From Chryseobacterium formosum (GTDB taxonomy: Bacteria; Bacteroidota; Bacteroidia; Flavobacteriales; Weeksellaceae): a DNA stretch of 64,000 nucleotides. The notes beneath the pieces are model-generated. The model was not told where the DNA came from and searched no databases. It saw nothing but the letters and a program-made list of their open reading frames with translations. Position 1 is the first letter of the stretch. Each line of letters opens with the position of its first letter. The translations under genes and the position numbers were made by a program. The stretch spans positions 310,001 through 374,000 of the forward strand of contig NZ_JAOVZW010000001.1 of the NCBI RefSeq assembly GCF_026460885.1, in the 5' to 3' direction. Shown one piece after another: positions 25,055-33,300 of the stretch.

Positions 25055-25705
25055 TTATTTCTCTGCAGCCTGACTGATAAAATATTCAGCCTCTCCTCTA
25101 CCCCAATTTGGGTCTAAAGCTGTTTTGGGTTTAAATGAATTGAATTTATCCAAGGAAGCTTTAAATAATTCCATTCCTTTCTTTTTACTACCACCATATT
25201 GTTCAGGAGTAAAATAAACATCTTCTGCTTTAATCAAAGTTACTCTTGGATTTTGAGGGTTTAATTGTTCTGCTTTTTTAAGCGTTTCATCAGCTTTTGC
25301 ACCGAAAGTCATGTATCTTTCCATAGGATTAACCATCATTTTGAGAGAATAAATCATTTTCTGCAAAAGATAAATTTCAGAATTGTTTTTGTCTGTTTCT
25401 TCTGCTAAATCTACAAATTTCTGAGCTTGGTCTGCAACGGCATCAAGTTCGGTCATCTTATTTTCACGCATCAAAACTCTTCCTTTCTGAATCTGTGAAA
25501 ATGCAGCGTAATAATTGGGTTGCCATTTTCCTTTTTCTTTATCGGCAATTCTCTGAAAATCGTTTGATAAAGCATTAAAATCTTCTGTCGTTTTGCAGGT
25601 TTCAATTTTAGCGATTTTTTCTGTCATTATTTTTTCATACTGACCTTGAGCAAAAGAAGTTAAACTCAACATACTTAAAGCAAAACTTAAAATTAATTTT
25701 TTCAT
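25055..25705 (-). CDS. Exported TPR-like protein
   Basis: The protein has 216 residues. The signal peptide MKKLILSFALSMLSLTSFAQ is followed by an all-helical mature part with TPR-like spacing (ADKEKGKWQPNYYAAFSQIQ, KKAEQLNPQNPRVTLI, KTALDPNWGRGEAEYFISQ). Proteins of this kind are common beside TonB-dependent receptors in Flavobacteriia. It lies between the receptor gene and the kinase gene in the same direction, so the product may act as a periplasmic link in the signalling locus. Ligand and role are unknown. Confidence 0.7.
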   Translation of the reverse strand: MKKLILSFALSMLSLTSFAQGQYEKIMTEKIAKIETCKTTEDFNALSNDFQRIADKEKGKWQPNYYAAFSQIQKGRVLMRENKMTELDAVADQAQKFVDLAEETDKNNSEIYLLQKMIYSLKMMVNPMERYMTFGAKADETLKKAEQLNPQNPRVTLIKAEDVYFTPEQYGGSKKKGMELFKASLDKFNSFKPKTALDPNWGRGEAEYFISQAAEK

Positions 25706-25746
25706 GATTTCTAAATTTTAATTGTTTGATATTTTATTATTAATTC

Positions 25747-25881
25747 TTTTTACCGCAAAAGAGACAAAAGATTTTCATTTCTGTTTGTAGTTATCCAAAA
25801 GCTATCAAAAAAAGATTTTACATTTTGTAAACTTTTGAATTTTATTTCAGTTATTTCTTTTGATTCTTTTGCGGTAAAAAA
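25747..25881. repeat. MITE-like element with 25-bp terminal inverted repeats
   Basis: TTTTTACCGCAAAAGAGACA (from 25747) and the inverted copy ending at 25881 match over about 25 bases with two differences; the element is 135 bp long. The arms contain CAAAAGA repeated in tandem. A short open frame across it is not considered a gene. It separates the TonB receptor gene from the TPR-like gene and may reduce read-through by forming a hairpin. Confidence 0.65.
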
Positions 25882-25888
25882 GATGATT

Positions 25889-28108
25889 TTAAAGATTATT
25901 ATTAATTGCATCCTGCGTTTTATCCACTCCAAAACTGATAAAAGCTCCCACAAAAACAAATGTATTAACGGGCGGAACAACTGCCGATCTGAAATTTCCG
26001 TCATTTGAGAAGTTATAACCGTACATATTTTTTCTGCCTAAAACATTAGAAACGCTCAAAACAAAAACCGTAAATGCTTTAGCATCTTTTTTACCGATAC
26101 TTGGGAGATAATTGAAACTAAGATTCAGCGAACTATAATCTTTCAGACTGCCTTCATTTCGGATCATATTGGCTCCATTTTCGGTAACAATATCGTAATA
26201 AGGTCTTCCTTTCGCATAATTAAATGAAAGATTGGTCTGGAATTTCAGTTTTGGAAAAAATCTTTTCGCTACAACAGAAACCGTATGTTCAGAAGCAAAT
26301 CCAGGTTTTAAAGTTGTTGGGTAATTCAAAAAATTTCTTTCAGAATCGAGATAAGAATAACTTATCCAGTAATCAATATTTTTAATCGTTTTTTTGTCTC
26401 TCCAAAACAGTTCAACTCCTTTTGCAAAACCGTTTCCAAGATTATTAACTGCAGTTTGTACCGGTTGATATTGCCCGGGAATATTAGCAATATTCTGAAC
26501 TTTAATCAAATCATTATATTTTTTGTAAAATGCTTCCAATCTCAAATTTCTTCCTTCCACAGTTCTCTGAACCTGAAAAATATAATGCTGCGACTGCTGA
26601 AAATCGAGTTTTGCACCTGAATTGATGTATCTGCTTTCAGGATTTTGGTAAAAAATTCCATAGGCAAATGATGTTGTCCAGTCTTTATCTAAACGATAAG
26701 CGAGTGCAAAACGGGGCGCAAAATTGCTTTCTTTTAGATAAGATGAATATTCTGCTCTCGCTCCGGCTTTTGCTGAAAATCTGTTGCTAAAAGCAATGTC
26801 TGTTTCCAGAAAAGCAGAAGAGATTAAATCTTTATAATCTTTACGGACTTCTTCAATAGAAAGTTCTTCATGAGCCTGGTTTAACTCAAAACCTCCTCTT
26901 GCAGTAACTCTTCTGTTAATTTTTCTTTCTAGAACCGTTTTAAAATTCAAATAATTTCCATCAGTTAATAATCTTGTTGGCGAAGACTTAATATTATTCG
27001 TTTCACTTGAAAAATTTAAATCTGACCGGTTAAAAGAATAAGATGCTCCAACATTCAAAAGATATTTGCCAAATTTTTGCTTAAAAGAAAGATTGTGAAA
27101 TGTGTTTTTACCTTTTAAATCAACTAAAAAATATTGAGAATCGGGTTCCAGACTTGCTGTTTTCACGCCCATCACATCATTATTAAACATTCCATAATAT
27201 TTAAACATTCCCCCTGATTTTGTTTTAAATCTAAAATTCAAATCTCCATTGAAACCACTTGGAGCTTCGTTGAAATCTGTATTAAAATTCAAAACTTCCT
27301 GCATCAATTTTAAATTGGAATATCCCGCACTCACTCCATAAGAAAATGTTTTTTCATCATTGACTTTCTGTAAACTTGCATTTAAAAATATAGGCGAAAT
27401 TCCGAAATCATAAGAACTCTGATCAGGAAAATCTACACTTTCAAGCATTAAAGCTCCGGAAAGCGCCTGTCCGTAAAGCGCAGAATATCCACCGCTGGAA
27501 AATACATTTCCTTTAAAAAGAGACGTATTGAAACGGTCACGACCAGCAATTCCGGGAACAGAATTCGAAAAATAATTATTAATTAAACTTCCATCCATAA
27601 AAATTTTGGCTTCAGAACCCGTTCCTCCACGGATAAAAAGTCCTTCCGTCTCTCCTACTTTCTGAACTCCCGGAAGATACGTTACGTACGAAGAAATCTG
27701 CGCATCTGCACCGGCTGTTGTATAAACATCTAAAGGACTAATAATTGCCGACCTGTTTTTGTCACTCGCTTCAATTGAACCTACCGTAATGATAACAGCA
27801 TCAATTTCATTAACTTGTTCTTTTAATTCAGTATTAATATTTAAATCCTCATTTGAAATGTTTACGTCTTTTTCAACACCAATATATTTTGAATGTGAAT
27901 AGGTAAGAATATGATTTCCTTTTTCTGAGGTTTCAAAAGAGAAGTTACCATCTTTATCAGTCGTTGCTCCGTCGTAAGTATCTTTTAAAGTGACATTCAC
28001 TTCAGATATTCCTTTGTTTTTATAGCTTACTTTTCCTGTAATTTTTATCTGAGAAAAGCTCAGAATAAATGCAAAAAAAGAGAGAAGAAATAATAGTTTT
28101 GTTTTCAT
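25889..28108 (-). CDS. TonB-dependent outer membrane receptor
   Basis: ATG at 28108 gives 739 residues with a signal peptide (MKTKLLFLLSFFAFILSFSQ); a TTG upstream is ignored. Residues about 21-85 form a carboxypeptidase-regulatory-like domain (ITGKVSYKNKGISEVNVTLK), then the plug (SSYVTYLPGVQKVGETEGLF then IRGGTGSEAKIFMDG) and a beta-barrel ending in NTFVFVGAFISFGVDK and a short polar tail. It imports an unknown substrate with TonB energy. No SusD partner follows. It heads the run receptor, TPR-like, kinase, 2TM, and a LytTR-like repeat pair is upstream, so it may be a target of the response regulator. Confidence 0.9.
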   Translation of the reverse strand: MKTKLLFLLSFFAFILSFSQIKITGKVSYKNKGISEVNVTLKDTYDGATTDKDGNFSFETSEKGNHILTYSHSKYIGVEKDVNISNEDLNINTELKEQVNEIDAVIITVGSIEASDKNRSAIISPLDVYTTAGADAQISSYVTYLPGVQKVGETEGLFIRGGTGSEAKIFMDGSLINNYFSNSVPGIAGRDRFNTSLFKGNVFSSGGYSALYGQALSGALMLESVDFPDQSSYDFGISPIFLNASLQKVNDEKTFSYGVSAGYSNLKLMQEVLNFNTDFNEAPSGFNGDLNFRFKTKSGGMFKYYGMFNNDVMGVKTASLEPDSQYFLVDLKGKNTFHNLSFKQKFGKYLLNVGASYSFNRSDLNFSSETNNIKSSPTRLLTDGNYLNFKTVLERKINRRVTARGGFELNQAHEELSIEEVRKDYKDLISSAFLETDIAFSNRFSAKAGARAEYSSYLKESNFAPRFALAYRLDKDWTTSFAYGIFYQNPESRYINSGAKLDFQQSQHYIFQVQRTVEGRNLRLEAFYKKYNDLIKVQNIANIPGQYQPVQTAVNNLGNGFAKGVELFWRDKKTIKNIDYWISYSYLDSERNFLNYPTTLKPGFASEHTVSVVAKRFFPKLKFQTNLSFNYAKGRPYYDIVTENGANMIRNEGSLKDYSSLNLSFNYLPSIGKKDAKAFTVFVLSVSNVLGRKNMYGYNFSNDGNFRSAVVPPVNTFVFVGAFISFGVDKTQDAINNNL

Positions 28109-28126
28109 AGCTGTATTAATTCGAAT

Positions 28127-28134
28127 CAAAAATA
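28127..28134 (-). promoter_or_regulatory. -7 element of the TonB receptor operon
   Basis: The minus strand reads TATTTTTG, a perfect TAnnTTTG match, 19 bases before the ATG. There is no TTG at the -33 position, which would fit a promoter that needs an activator. Confidence 0.5.
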
Positions 28135-28166
28135 TGATGAATTTTTAGGGGTTTAAATTTTTTGTT

Positions 28167-28198
28167 ACTGAGCTGTAGAATTTGGAATCTGAATCGTT
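28167..28198 (-). promoter_or_regulatory. Degenerate LytTR-like direct-repeat pair upstream of the TonB receptor
   Basis: ACTGAGCTGTAGAATTT (28167-28183) matches ACCGAACTGTAGAATTT of the 2TM operator at 15 of 17 positions, and a weaker half, TCTGAATCGTT, follows with the same 21-bp period. The distance to the -7 element is 33 bp, against 34 bp at the other promoter. One box has one mismatch to the LytTR consensus and the other has two. Confidence 0.5.
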
Positions 28199-28312
28199 AA
28201 TATGATTTTCAACCTGAAAGGATTTCAAAGATTTTATAAAAAAGATGTCAAAATTCTTAGAATCCTGACATCTTCTGCCCAAAGAAAAGGCGTTGTATAA
28301 TGGTCAACTTTA

Positions 28313-29194
28313 TTAATTAATCGGGATACAGAAATCTACCAACACCTTCCCTTCAGGATGTTCTTTGAAATTTGAATGATAAATCTCAAAAGGAAATGCT
28401 TTTCGAGTTGAATAACCGTTTTCTTTCATCCATAAGAACAACGACACCCAAGATTGCTCGAAATCAGCAAGAGTAACTTCTCCGCTTCCAATGATAAATT
28501 TTCCGGCTTCAACGGTTTCAGGAAACACTTCCCCTTCCTGTTTCTCAAGTTTTTCATCTAAAAGCATACATGCATGGATTCTCACTTTATCTGCTGCTGT
28601 TACTTTAAAACTGTCATGATAAACAGAAATCATTTTAAGATTTTCTCGAGGGAATAATTGTTTTTTCTTTGCCCAATCGATAAGAACATTGAAAGAAGAT
28701 TCTACATTCGCAATACCAAGACTCATTACAGCCGCAAGATTCATTTCCTGAAGCTGCATTACTTTAATTTTTAAATTCATTGTAGTCCAATTTAATAGGT
28801 TTTCTATATTGCAAATGTATTGGTCGAAAACCGTATCTACTTGTCCGTTCTTGCGATGTATCTGAGAAATTGTATGAAATTTTTCAGGACTGAGTTTTCT
28901 AAATTCTGAAGGAGATTTTCCGTAATATTTTTTAAAAACTTTATTAAAATCTGAATGACTAGAGAATCCTAAATTCAGATAAATATCTTTTACTGATAAG
29001 TTTTTTCTTAGTGAAAGGTAAAACGCGCTTTTCTCAATTCTCTTTCTAAAAATGTAATTCTGTAAAGTTTCACCAACAATTAACTTAAAAATTCTGTGGA
29101 AATGAAATGGCGAGTAAGCTGCGATTTCCGAAACTCTTTCTAAACTTAGTTCGGTATCAAGATTGTTATCTATGTATTGAATGATTTTTACCAT
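28313..29194 (-). CDS. AraC-family regulator with GyrI-like effector domain
   Basis: ATG at 29194 gives 293 residues. Upstream in-frame TTG codons exist, but a -7 element at 29228-29235 would put the transcript start only about 25 bases before this ATG. The N-terminal 100 residues hold two AraC helix-turn-helix motifs (LSLERVSEIAAYSPFHFHRI and LSVKDIYLNLGFSSHSDFNK); the C-terminal half (from about 140) is a GyrI-like small-molecule-binding domain. This is the Rob/BmrR-like layout used to sense hydrophobic drugs. Its target may be itself or the divergent sodC gene. Inducer unknown. Confidence 0.88.
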   Translation of the reverse strand: MVKIIQYIDNNLDTELSLERVSEIAAYSPFHFHRIFKLIVGETLQNYIFRKRIEKSAFYLSLRKNLSVKDIYLNLGFSSHSDFNKVFKKYYGKSPSEFRKLSPEKFHTISQIHRKNGQVDTVFDQYICNIENLLNWTTMNLKIKVMQLQEMNLAAVMSLGIANVESSFNVLIDWAKKKQLFPRENLKMISVYHDSFKVTAADKVRIHACMLLDEKLEKQEGEVFPETVEAGKFIIGSGEVTLADFEQSWVSLFLWMKENGYSTRKAFPFEIYHSNFKEHPEGKVLVDFCIPIN

Positions 29195-29227
29195 TCGATT
29201 TTTATACTCTTTCAAAACAATTTTTTG

Positions 29228-29235
29228 CAAAGGTA
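29228..29235 (-). promoter_or_regulatory. -7 element of the AraC/GyrI-like regulator
   Basis: The minus strand reads TACCTTTG, a perfect TAnnTTTG match. It supports the ATG at 29194 as the start of the regulator. No matching -33 element was seen. Confidence 0.45.
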
Positions 29236-29279
29236 TCAAGATAAATTAAGGCCGATTTGTCTTTTATTGCTAATTACCG

Positions 29280-29318
29280 TAAACAATTTCAAATCATAAA
29301 CGGTTCTGAAATTGTTTA
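29280..29318. promoter_or_regulatory. 12-bp inverted repeat between regulator and sodC
   Basis: TAAACAATTTCA (29280-29291) and TGAAATTGTTTA (29307-29318) are perfect inverted copies separated by 15 bases. The site lies in the 159-bp region between the divergent AraC-like and sodC genes, so it could be an operator for either gene. It could also form a hairpin in the sodC leader. Confidence 0.5.
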
Positions 29319-29353
29319 TTAAATTTATAATCACAACATTTAAATATTAATTT

Positions 29354-29857
29354 ATGAAACTACAAACATTAACATTATTAGCCAGTTGCGCTTTATTTGC
29401 AGCTTCTTGCAGCTCGAGTAAAACCTATAACGTTATCGCAAAAAGCGGAACAGAAACAGGCGGAACTGCAAAATTTACTCAAGATGGAAATGAAGTTATT
29501 CTAGATCTTGAAGTCACAAAATTAACTCCGGGAATTCATGCGGTACACATTCATGAAAAGGGCGACTGTTCTGCTCCAGATGGTTCTTCTGCAGGAGGAC
29601 ACTGGAATCCCGGAAGTCACAATCACGGAAAATGGGGCGAAAATCAATTCCACATGGGCGATATCGGCAATCTTGTAGCCGATAAAGACGGTAAGGCAAA
29701 ACTTACTTTTAAAACTGATAAATGGTGCCTTGATTGCGTAGAAGAAAGTAAAAATATTATTGGAAAGGGGTTAATTATTCATGCTGATAAAGATGATTTC
29801 CAAACACAGCCGACAGGAAATGCAGGTGGAAGAGTTGGTTGTATTGAGATTAAATAA
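29354..29857 (+). CDS. sodC: Cu/Zn superoxide dismutase, lipoprotein
   Basis: The protein has 167 residues. The N-terminus (MKLQTLTLLASCALFAASCS) is a lipoprotein signal with the lipobox near AASC. Copper and zinc ligands are visible: HAVHIHEKGDC, GGHWNPGSHNHG and IIHADKDD, plus the active-site arginine in GGRVGC. It removes superoxide in the periplasm or at the outer membrane. Two extra cysteines (WCLDCVEE) are near the zinc loop. A long hairpin and then a bidirectional terminator follow the gene. Confidence 0.94.
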   Translation: MKLQTLTLLASCALFAASCSSSKTYNVIAKSGTETGGTAKFTQDGNEVILDLEVTKLTPGIHAVHIHEKGDCSAPDGSSAGGHWNPGSHNHGKWGENQFHMGDIGNLVADKDGKAKLTFKTDKWCLDCVEESKNIIGKGLIIHADKDDFQTQPTGNAGGRVGCIEIK

Positions 29858-29892
29858 ATTTCTTTTTATCACAAAATAATCAATCTACAAAA

Positions 29893-29926
29893 TCGTCTTG
29901 ATGAGTTAATCAATTCATCAAGACGA
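29893..29926. other. Long hairpin downstream of sodC
   Basis: TCGTCTTGATGA (29893-29904) pairs perfectly with TCATCAAGACGA (29915-29926); with G-T and A-T pairs inside, the stem reaches 15 bp around a 4-nt loop. No T-run follows, so it is not a normal terminator. It may protect the sodC mRNA end or be a remnant repeat. Confidence 0.55.
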
Positions 29927-29982
29927 ATTAAGAAATTCTCTTTGATGACTTTGCAAACTTATCAAGGTAAGTTTAGAAAATA

Positions 29983-30014
29983 AAAAAACCACTAATTTCC
30001 ATTAGTGGTTTTTT
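29983..30014. terminator. Bidirectional terminator between sodC and prc
   Basis: AAAAAACCACTAAT (29983-29996) and ATTAGTGGTTTTTT (30001-30014) form a perfect 14-bp stem with loop TTCC, flanked by A and T tracts that serve both strands. Confidence 0.9.
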
Positions 30015-30029
30015 CGTTATTTATGCGCT

Positions 30030-32159
30030 TTATTGCTTTGCTTTCATGTCTGCAATGATGTTCATCGCTTCCTGTAAGTAAGAATCTTTTCTTAGGTTTT
30101 TCACCCACATTTCAGATTTCTTTTTGAAAACTTCATCCTTTTTCTCTCTTTCGATTTCTGCAGGATACATTTCAAATTTCAATCCGTTATCAAATTTCGT
30201 CAGTTTCTTGAACTTTTCGATTTGAGCTTTTCTTTGTTTCATCAAATCATTAAACTTATTAACGTTTAATGTAATAGTTTCTTCCTTATCCAATTGCTCT
30301 CTCCATTGTGCAGATTCAAGCAATAACTGATAATTTGCATTTTTCGCCATTCTGTCGTTGCTCGCTTTTTCTAACGCTTTCACATCAAAATAGCTTAGCT
30401 TCTGGAAAGATGCACTCGGAATTTTATCCCAAGCTAAAGCAAAATCATCATATCTTTCACCGATTTCTGCATAAGTAAAGAAGTCTTTCATCTGAATATC
30501 AGAAACAATTCCTTTTCTTTGGTTTGACTCTCCTGTAATTCTGTAGAACTTCTGAATCGTCAGTTTTAAAGAACCAAAATCATCTTCAGTATTTAAGAAT
30601 CTATTTAAATCAACAAAAGTTTGTACCGTTCCTTTACCATAAGATTGAGGCGAACCAACGATAATTGCTCTGCCATAATCCTGCATTGCTCCCGCCAAAA
30701 TCTCTGAAGCCGAAGCTGAAATTTCGTTTTGCATAATCACCAAAGGACCCGTCCAAATTGGAGTTTCCTGCTTGTTTTTTAAAGTCTGGATTTTTCCGTT
30801 TCCGTCTTTTACCTGAACATAAGGACCTGCATTCATAAATAATCCCATGATATCACCAACTTCCGTTAATGAACCACCACCGTTATTTCTAAGGTCTAAA
30901 ACAATTCCTTCAATATTCTGAGCTTTTAATTTGATGATTTCATTTTTGATGTCGTCAGAAGCATTTCTTCCTTTCTCATCTTCAAAATCTGCATTAAAGC
31001 TTGGTAAATTGATGAATCCGTATTTTTTTCCGTTTGGAGAATTTACAATAATACTTTTCGCAAAAGTGTCTTCAATAGCCACTTCTTCACGAATCATCGT
31101 TACTTCTACAATTGTTTTATCTTTTTTCTGAACCGTTAACGTAACAGGAGTTCCTTTTTCACCTCTGATTAAACGTACTGCCTCATCAGAAAGCATTCCC
31201 ACAACATTTACATGGTCTTCTTTCGGTTTAGATTTTACTTTCAAGATTTTATCGCCTTCAGAAAGTTTCTTCGATTTCCAAGCCGGAGCTCCGATCGTTA
31301 ATGCACCTAAATAAAGATTTCCTTTTTTCTCCTGGATAATTGCCCCGATTCCGATCACTTTTCCTTTAAACTGAGTATCAAAATCCTCTTTATCTTTAGG
31401 GGAATAATAGTTGGTGTGTGGATCAAAAACTTCTGTATAAGCATTCATATACACAGAAAACCAATCCATTTTCTTTCTTTTTTTGAATCTTGTGAAAGTT
31501 TCCTTTACCAAATCTTTTACTTCATCAGTAGCTTTTGTAAGCTTCTGTTGAGGCGAAAGAATTTCAAGTTTGATGGTATCTTTCAGCTTAAATTTCTGTA
31601 CAGAATCTTTCTTTTCTTTCTGAGCTTCTTCTTTGCTGTTCATCGATTCAATTTCCTGAAGAATATTGTATTTGATGAATTTTTTCCACTCATTATACTG
31701 TTCTTTTTGATCTGCAGGAACTTTTTTTAGCTTAGATTCCAACGTCAAAGTTTCGTCTTCTTCTAAATTAATTGGCTTACTGAAAATTTCCTGAGTAATT
31801 TTATCGATTTCGTCAACTCTTTGGTATAATCTGTCGATTGTTAATTTATAAAACTGCAAATCACCTTGGTTGATATAATCGTCAAGTTTGGTTTCGTGCT
31901 TACCAAATTCGTTCATATCAGACTGCAGAAAATATCTTTTTCCGGGATCAATCATTTCAAAATAATGTTTGTAAACATCTTTTGAATAGGCATCGTTGAT
32001 AGGTTTTGGGCTGTAATGTAAGTATGAAAGAGTGTTTTTAACGCTCACCATTATCGTCTGCATTTTTTCATCATCATTTTTAGGCGAATTGAAACAAAAC
32101 ATAAGACTTGTTAATGGAATAAAGAGTAAAAATTTATTTAGCTTAAAATTTTTCCACAT
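30030..32159 (-). CDS. prc: Tail-specific (carboxy-terminal processing) S41 protease
   Basis: The protein has 709 residues, the Prc/Tsp size. An N-terminal signal or anchor helix (KFLLFIPLTSLMFCFN) is followed by a helical domain, a PDZ domain (GIGAIIQEKKGNLYLGALTI ...), and the S41 peptidase core: GIVLDLRNNGGGSLTEV, the catalytic serine in EISASASEILAGA and the lysine in QSYGKGTVQTFVDL. A DUF3340-like C-terminal extension ends the protein. It degrades or trims proteins from their C-terminus in the periplasm. The gene stands alone, convergent with sodC and divergent from surE. Confidence 0.93.
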   Translation of the reverse strand: MWKNFKLNKFLLFIPLTSLMFCFNSPKNDDEKMQTIMVSVKNTLSYLHYSPKPINDAYSKDVYKHYFEMIDPGKRYFLQSDMNEFGKHETKLDDYINQGDLQFYKLTIDRLYQRVDEIDKITQEIFSKPINLEEDETLTLESKLKKVPADQKEQYNEWKKFIKYNILQEIESMNSKEEAQKEKKDSVQKFKLKDTIKLEILSPQQKLTKATDEVKDLVKETFTRFKKRKKMDWFSVYMNAYTEVFDPHTNYYSPKDKEDFDTQFKGKVIGIGAIIQEKKGNLYLGALTIGAPAWKSKKLSEGDKILKVKSKPKEDHVNVVGMLSDEAVRLIRGEKGTPVTLTVQKKDKTIVEVTMIREEVAIEDTFAKSIIVNSPNGKKYGFINLPSFNADFEDEKGRNASDDIKNEIIKLKAQNIEGIVLDLRNNGGGSLTEVGDIMGLFMNAGPYVQVKDGNGKIQTLKNKQETPIWTGPLVIMQNEISASASEILAGAMQDYGRAIIVGSPQSYGKGTVQTFVDLNRFLNTEDDFGSLKLTIQKFYRITGESNQRKGIVSDIQMKDFFTYAEIGERYDDFALAWDKIPSASFQKLSYFDVKALEKASNDRMAKNANYQLLLESAQWREQLDKEETITLNVNKFNDLMKQRKAQIEKFKKLTKFDNGLKFEMYPAEIEREKKDEVFKKKSEMWVKNLRKDSYLQEAMNIIADMKAKQ

Positions 32160-32360
32160 AAATCTGTAATGTATTTTTATTAATTTCTTTAAAAAGTATT
32201 TTAATTAGTAGTAACAATTAAATTTCTGTTACAAACTATCAAATTTAATACCTTATTTAGAAATAATCATTAGTTTTCAGTTTTTTTTAATATTAAAACA
32301 ACTCGAAAGTTAATACTTTGATTTTCATTATAATTTTATTCATTATTAATTAAATTGAAC

Positions 32361-32395
32361 TTGTTTTATAGAGCACTTCTTAATTCTTATCTTTG
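32361..32395 (+). promoter_or_regulatory. Promoter of surE
   Basis: TATCTTTG (32388-32395) is a perfect TAnnTTTG -7 element 19 bases before the ATG. TTG at 32361-32363 lies 24 bp upstream, near the upper limit for a -33 element. Confidence 0.55.
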
Positions 32396-32414
32396 TTAAA
32401 ATTAAATATACAAT

Positions 32415-33185
32415 ATGGAAAAACCACTTATTCTGGTAACAAATGACGACGGAATCACGGCTCCGGGTATCAGAAACTTAGTAGAATTTATGAATGAAAT
32501 CGGAGATGTAATTGTGGTTGCTCCCAACTCGCCTCAAAGCGGAAAAGGTCACGCAATTACCATCAACTCTACATTAAGCTATGAAGAAGTACAGCTTGAA
32601 GGTCCACAAAGAGATTTTTCTTGTAGCGGAACTCCGGTAGACTGTGTGAAAATGGCTTTAGATAAAATCCTTCCAAGAAGACCGGATATTGTAGTTTCCG
32701 GAATCAATCACGGTGCAAACTCATCCATCAACGTAATTTATTCGGGAACGATGTCTGCTGCTGTTGAAGGCGGTGTAGAAGGTTTACCTGCAATTGGTTT
32801 CTCACTTTTAGACTTCAGTTGGGAAGCAGATTTTACGCAGGCTAAAGAATATATTCAGGGAATTGTAAGAAAAACTTTAGAAAACCCAATGCCTAAAGGT
32901 GTTGTATTAAATGTAAATATTCCGAAACTTGCGAAAGAAGAAATTAAAGGTGTGAAAATTTGCAAGCAAGCCAATGCGAAATGGGAAGAAAGTTTTGACG
33001 AAAGAATCAACCCTCATGGTAAAAAATATTATTGGTTGACAGGATATTTCAATAATATGGATGAATCTGAAGATGCAGATGAAACGGCTTTGGCGAATGG
33101 ATATATCTCAATTGTTCCTGTAAAATTTGATCTTACCGCTTATGAGTATATGAATACTTTGAATGAGGTGATGAAGTTTGATTAA
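32415..33185 (+). CDS. surE: 5'/3'-nucleotidase SurE
   Basis: The protein has 256 residues, the usual SurE length. The metal-binding NDDG is in LILVTNDDGITAPGI, and SGTPVDCVKMAL, SGINHGANSS and YSGTMSAAVEG are all conserved. SurE dephosphorylates nucleoside monophosphates in the cytoplasm and is linked to survival in stationary phase. The stop is followed by an inverted-repeat element and no obvious terminator. Identification is secure. Confidence 0.95.
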   Translation: MEKPLILVTNDDGITAPGIRNLVEFMNEIGDVIVVAPNSPQSGKGHAITINSTLSYEEVQLEGPQRDFSCSGTPVDCVKMALDKILPRRPDIVVSGINHGANSSINVIYSGTMSAAVEGGVEGLPAIGFSLLDFSWEADFTQAKEYIQGIVRKTLENPMPKGVVLNVNIPKLAKEEIKGVKICKQANAKWEESFDERINPHGKKYYWLTGYFNNMDESEDADETALANGYISIVPVKFDLTAYEYMNTLNEVMKFD

Positions 33186-33192
33186 AATTTTT

Positions 33193-33260
33193 TTGCCACG
33201 AATTCACGAATCAACAATTTAATATAATTTTAAATATAAAAATTCGTGCATTCGTGGTAA
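33193..33260. repeat. Inverted-repeat element, 3' of the radical-SAM operon
   Basis: TTGCCACGAATTCACGAATC (33193-33212) and AATTCGTGCATTCGTGGTAA (33241-33260) are inverted copies matching at 17 of 20 positions. A related element lies at 35755-35834. Together they bracket the radical-SAM/Lgt-like operon. Confidence 0.65.
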
Positions 33261-33300
33261 TTTTATTCCCAATTATCAATACAAATCTGTGGGAATTTAT

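Noticed and set aside
25750..26004. 84-codon open frame on the minus strand
   Set aside because: It runs through the inverted-repeat element and the 3' end of the TonB receptor in another frame.
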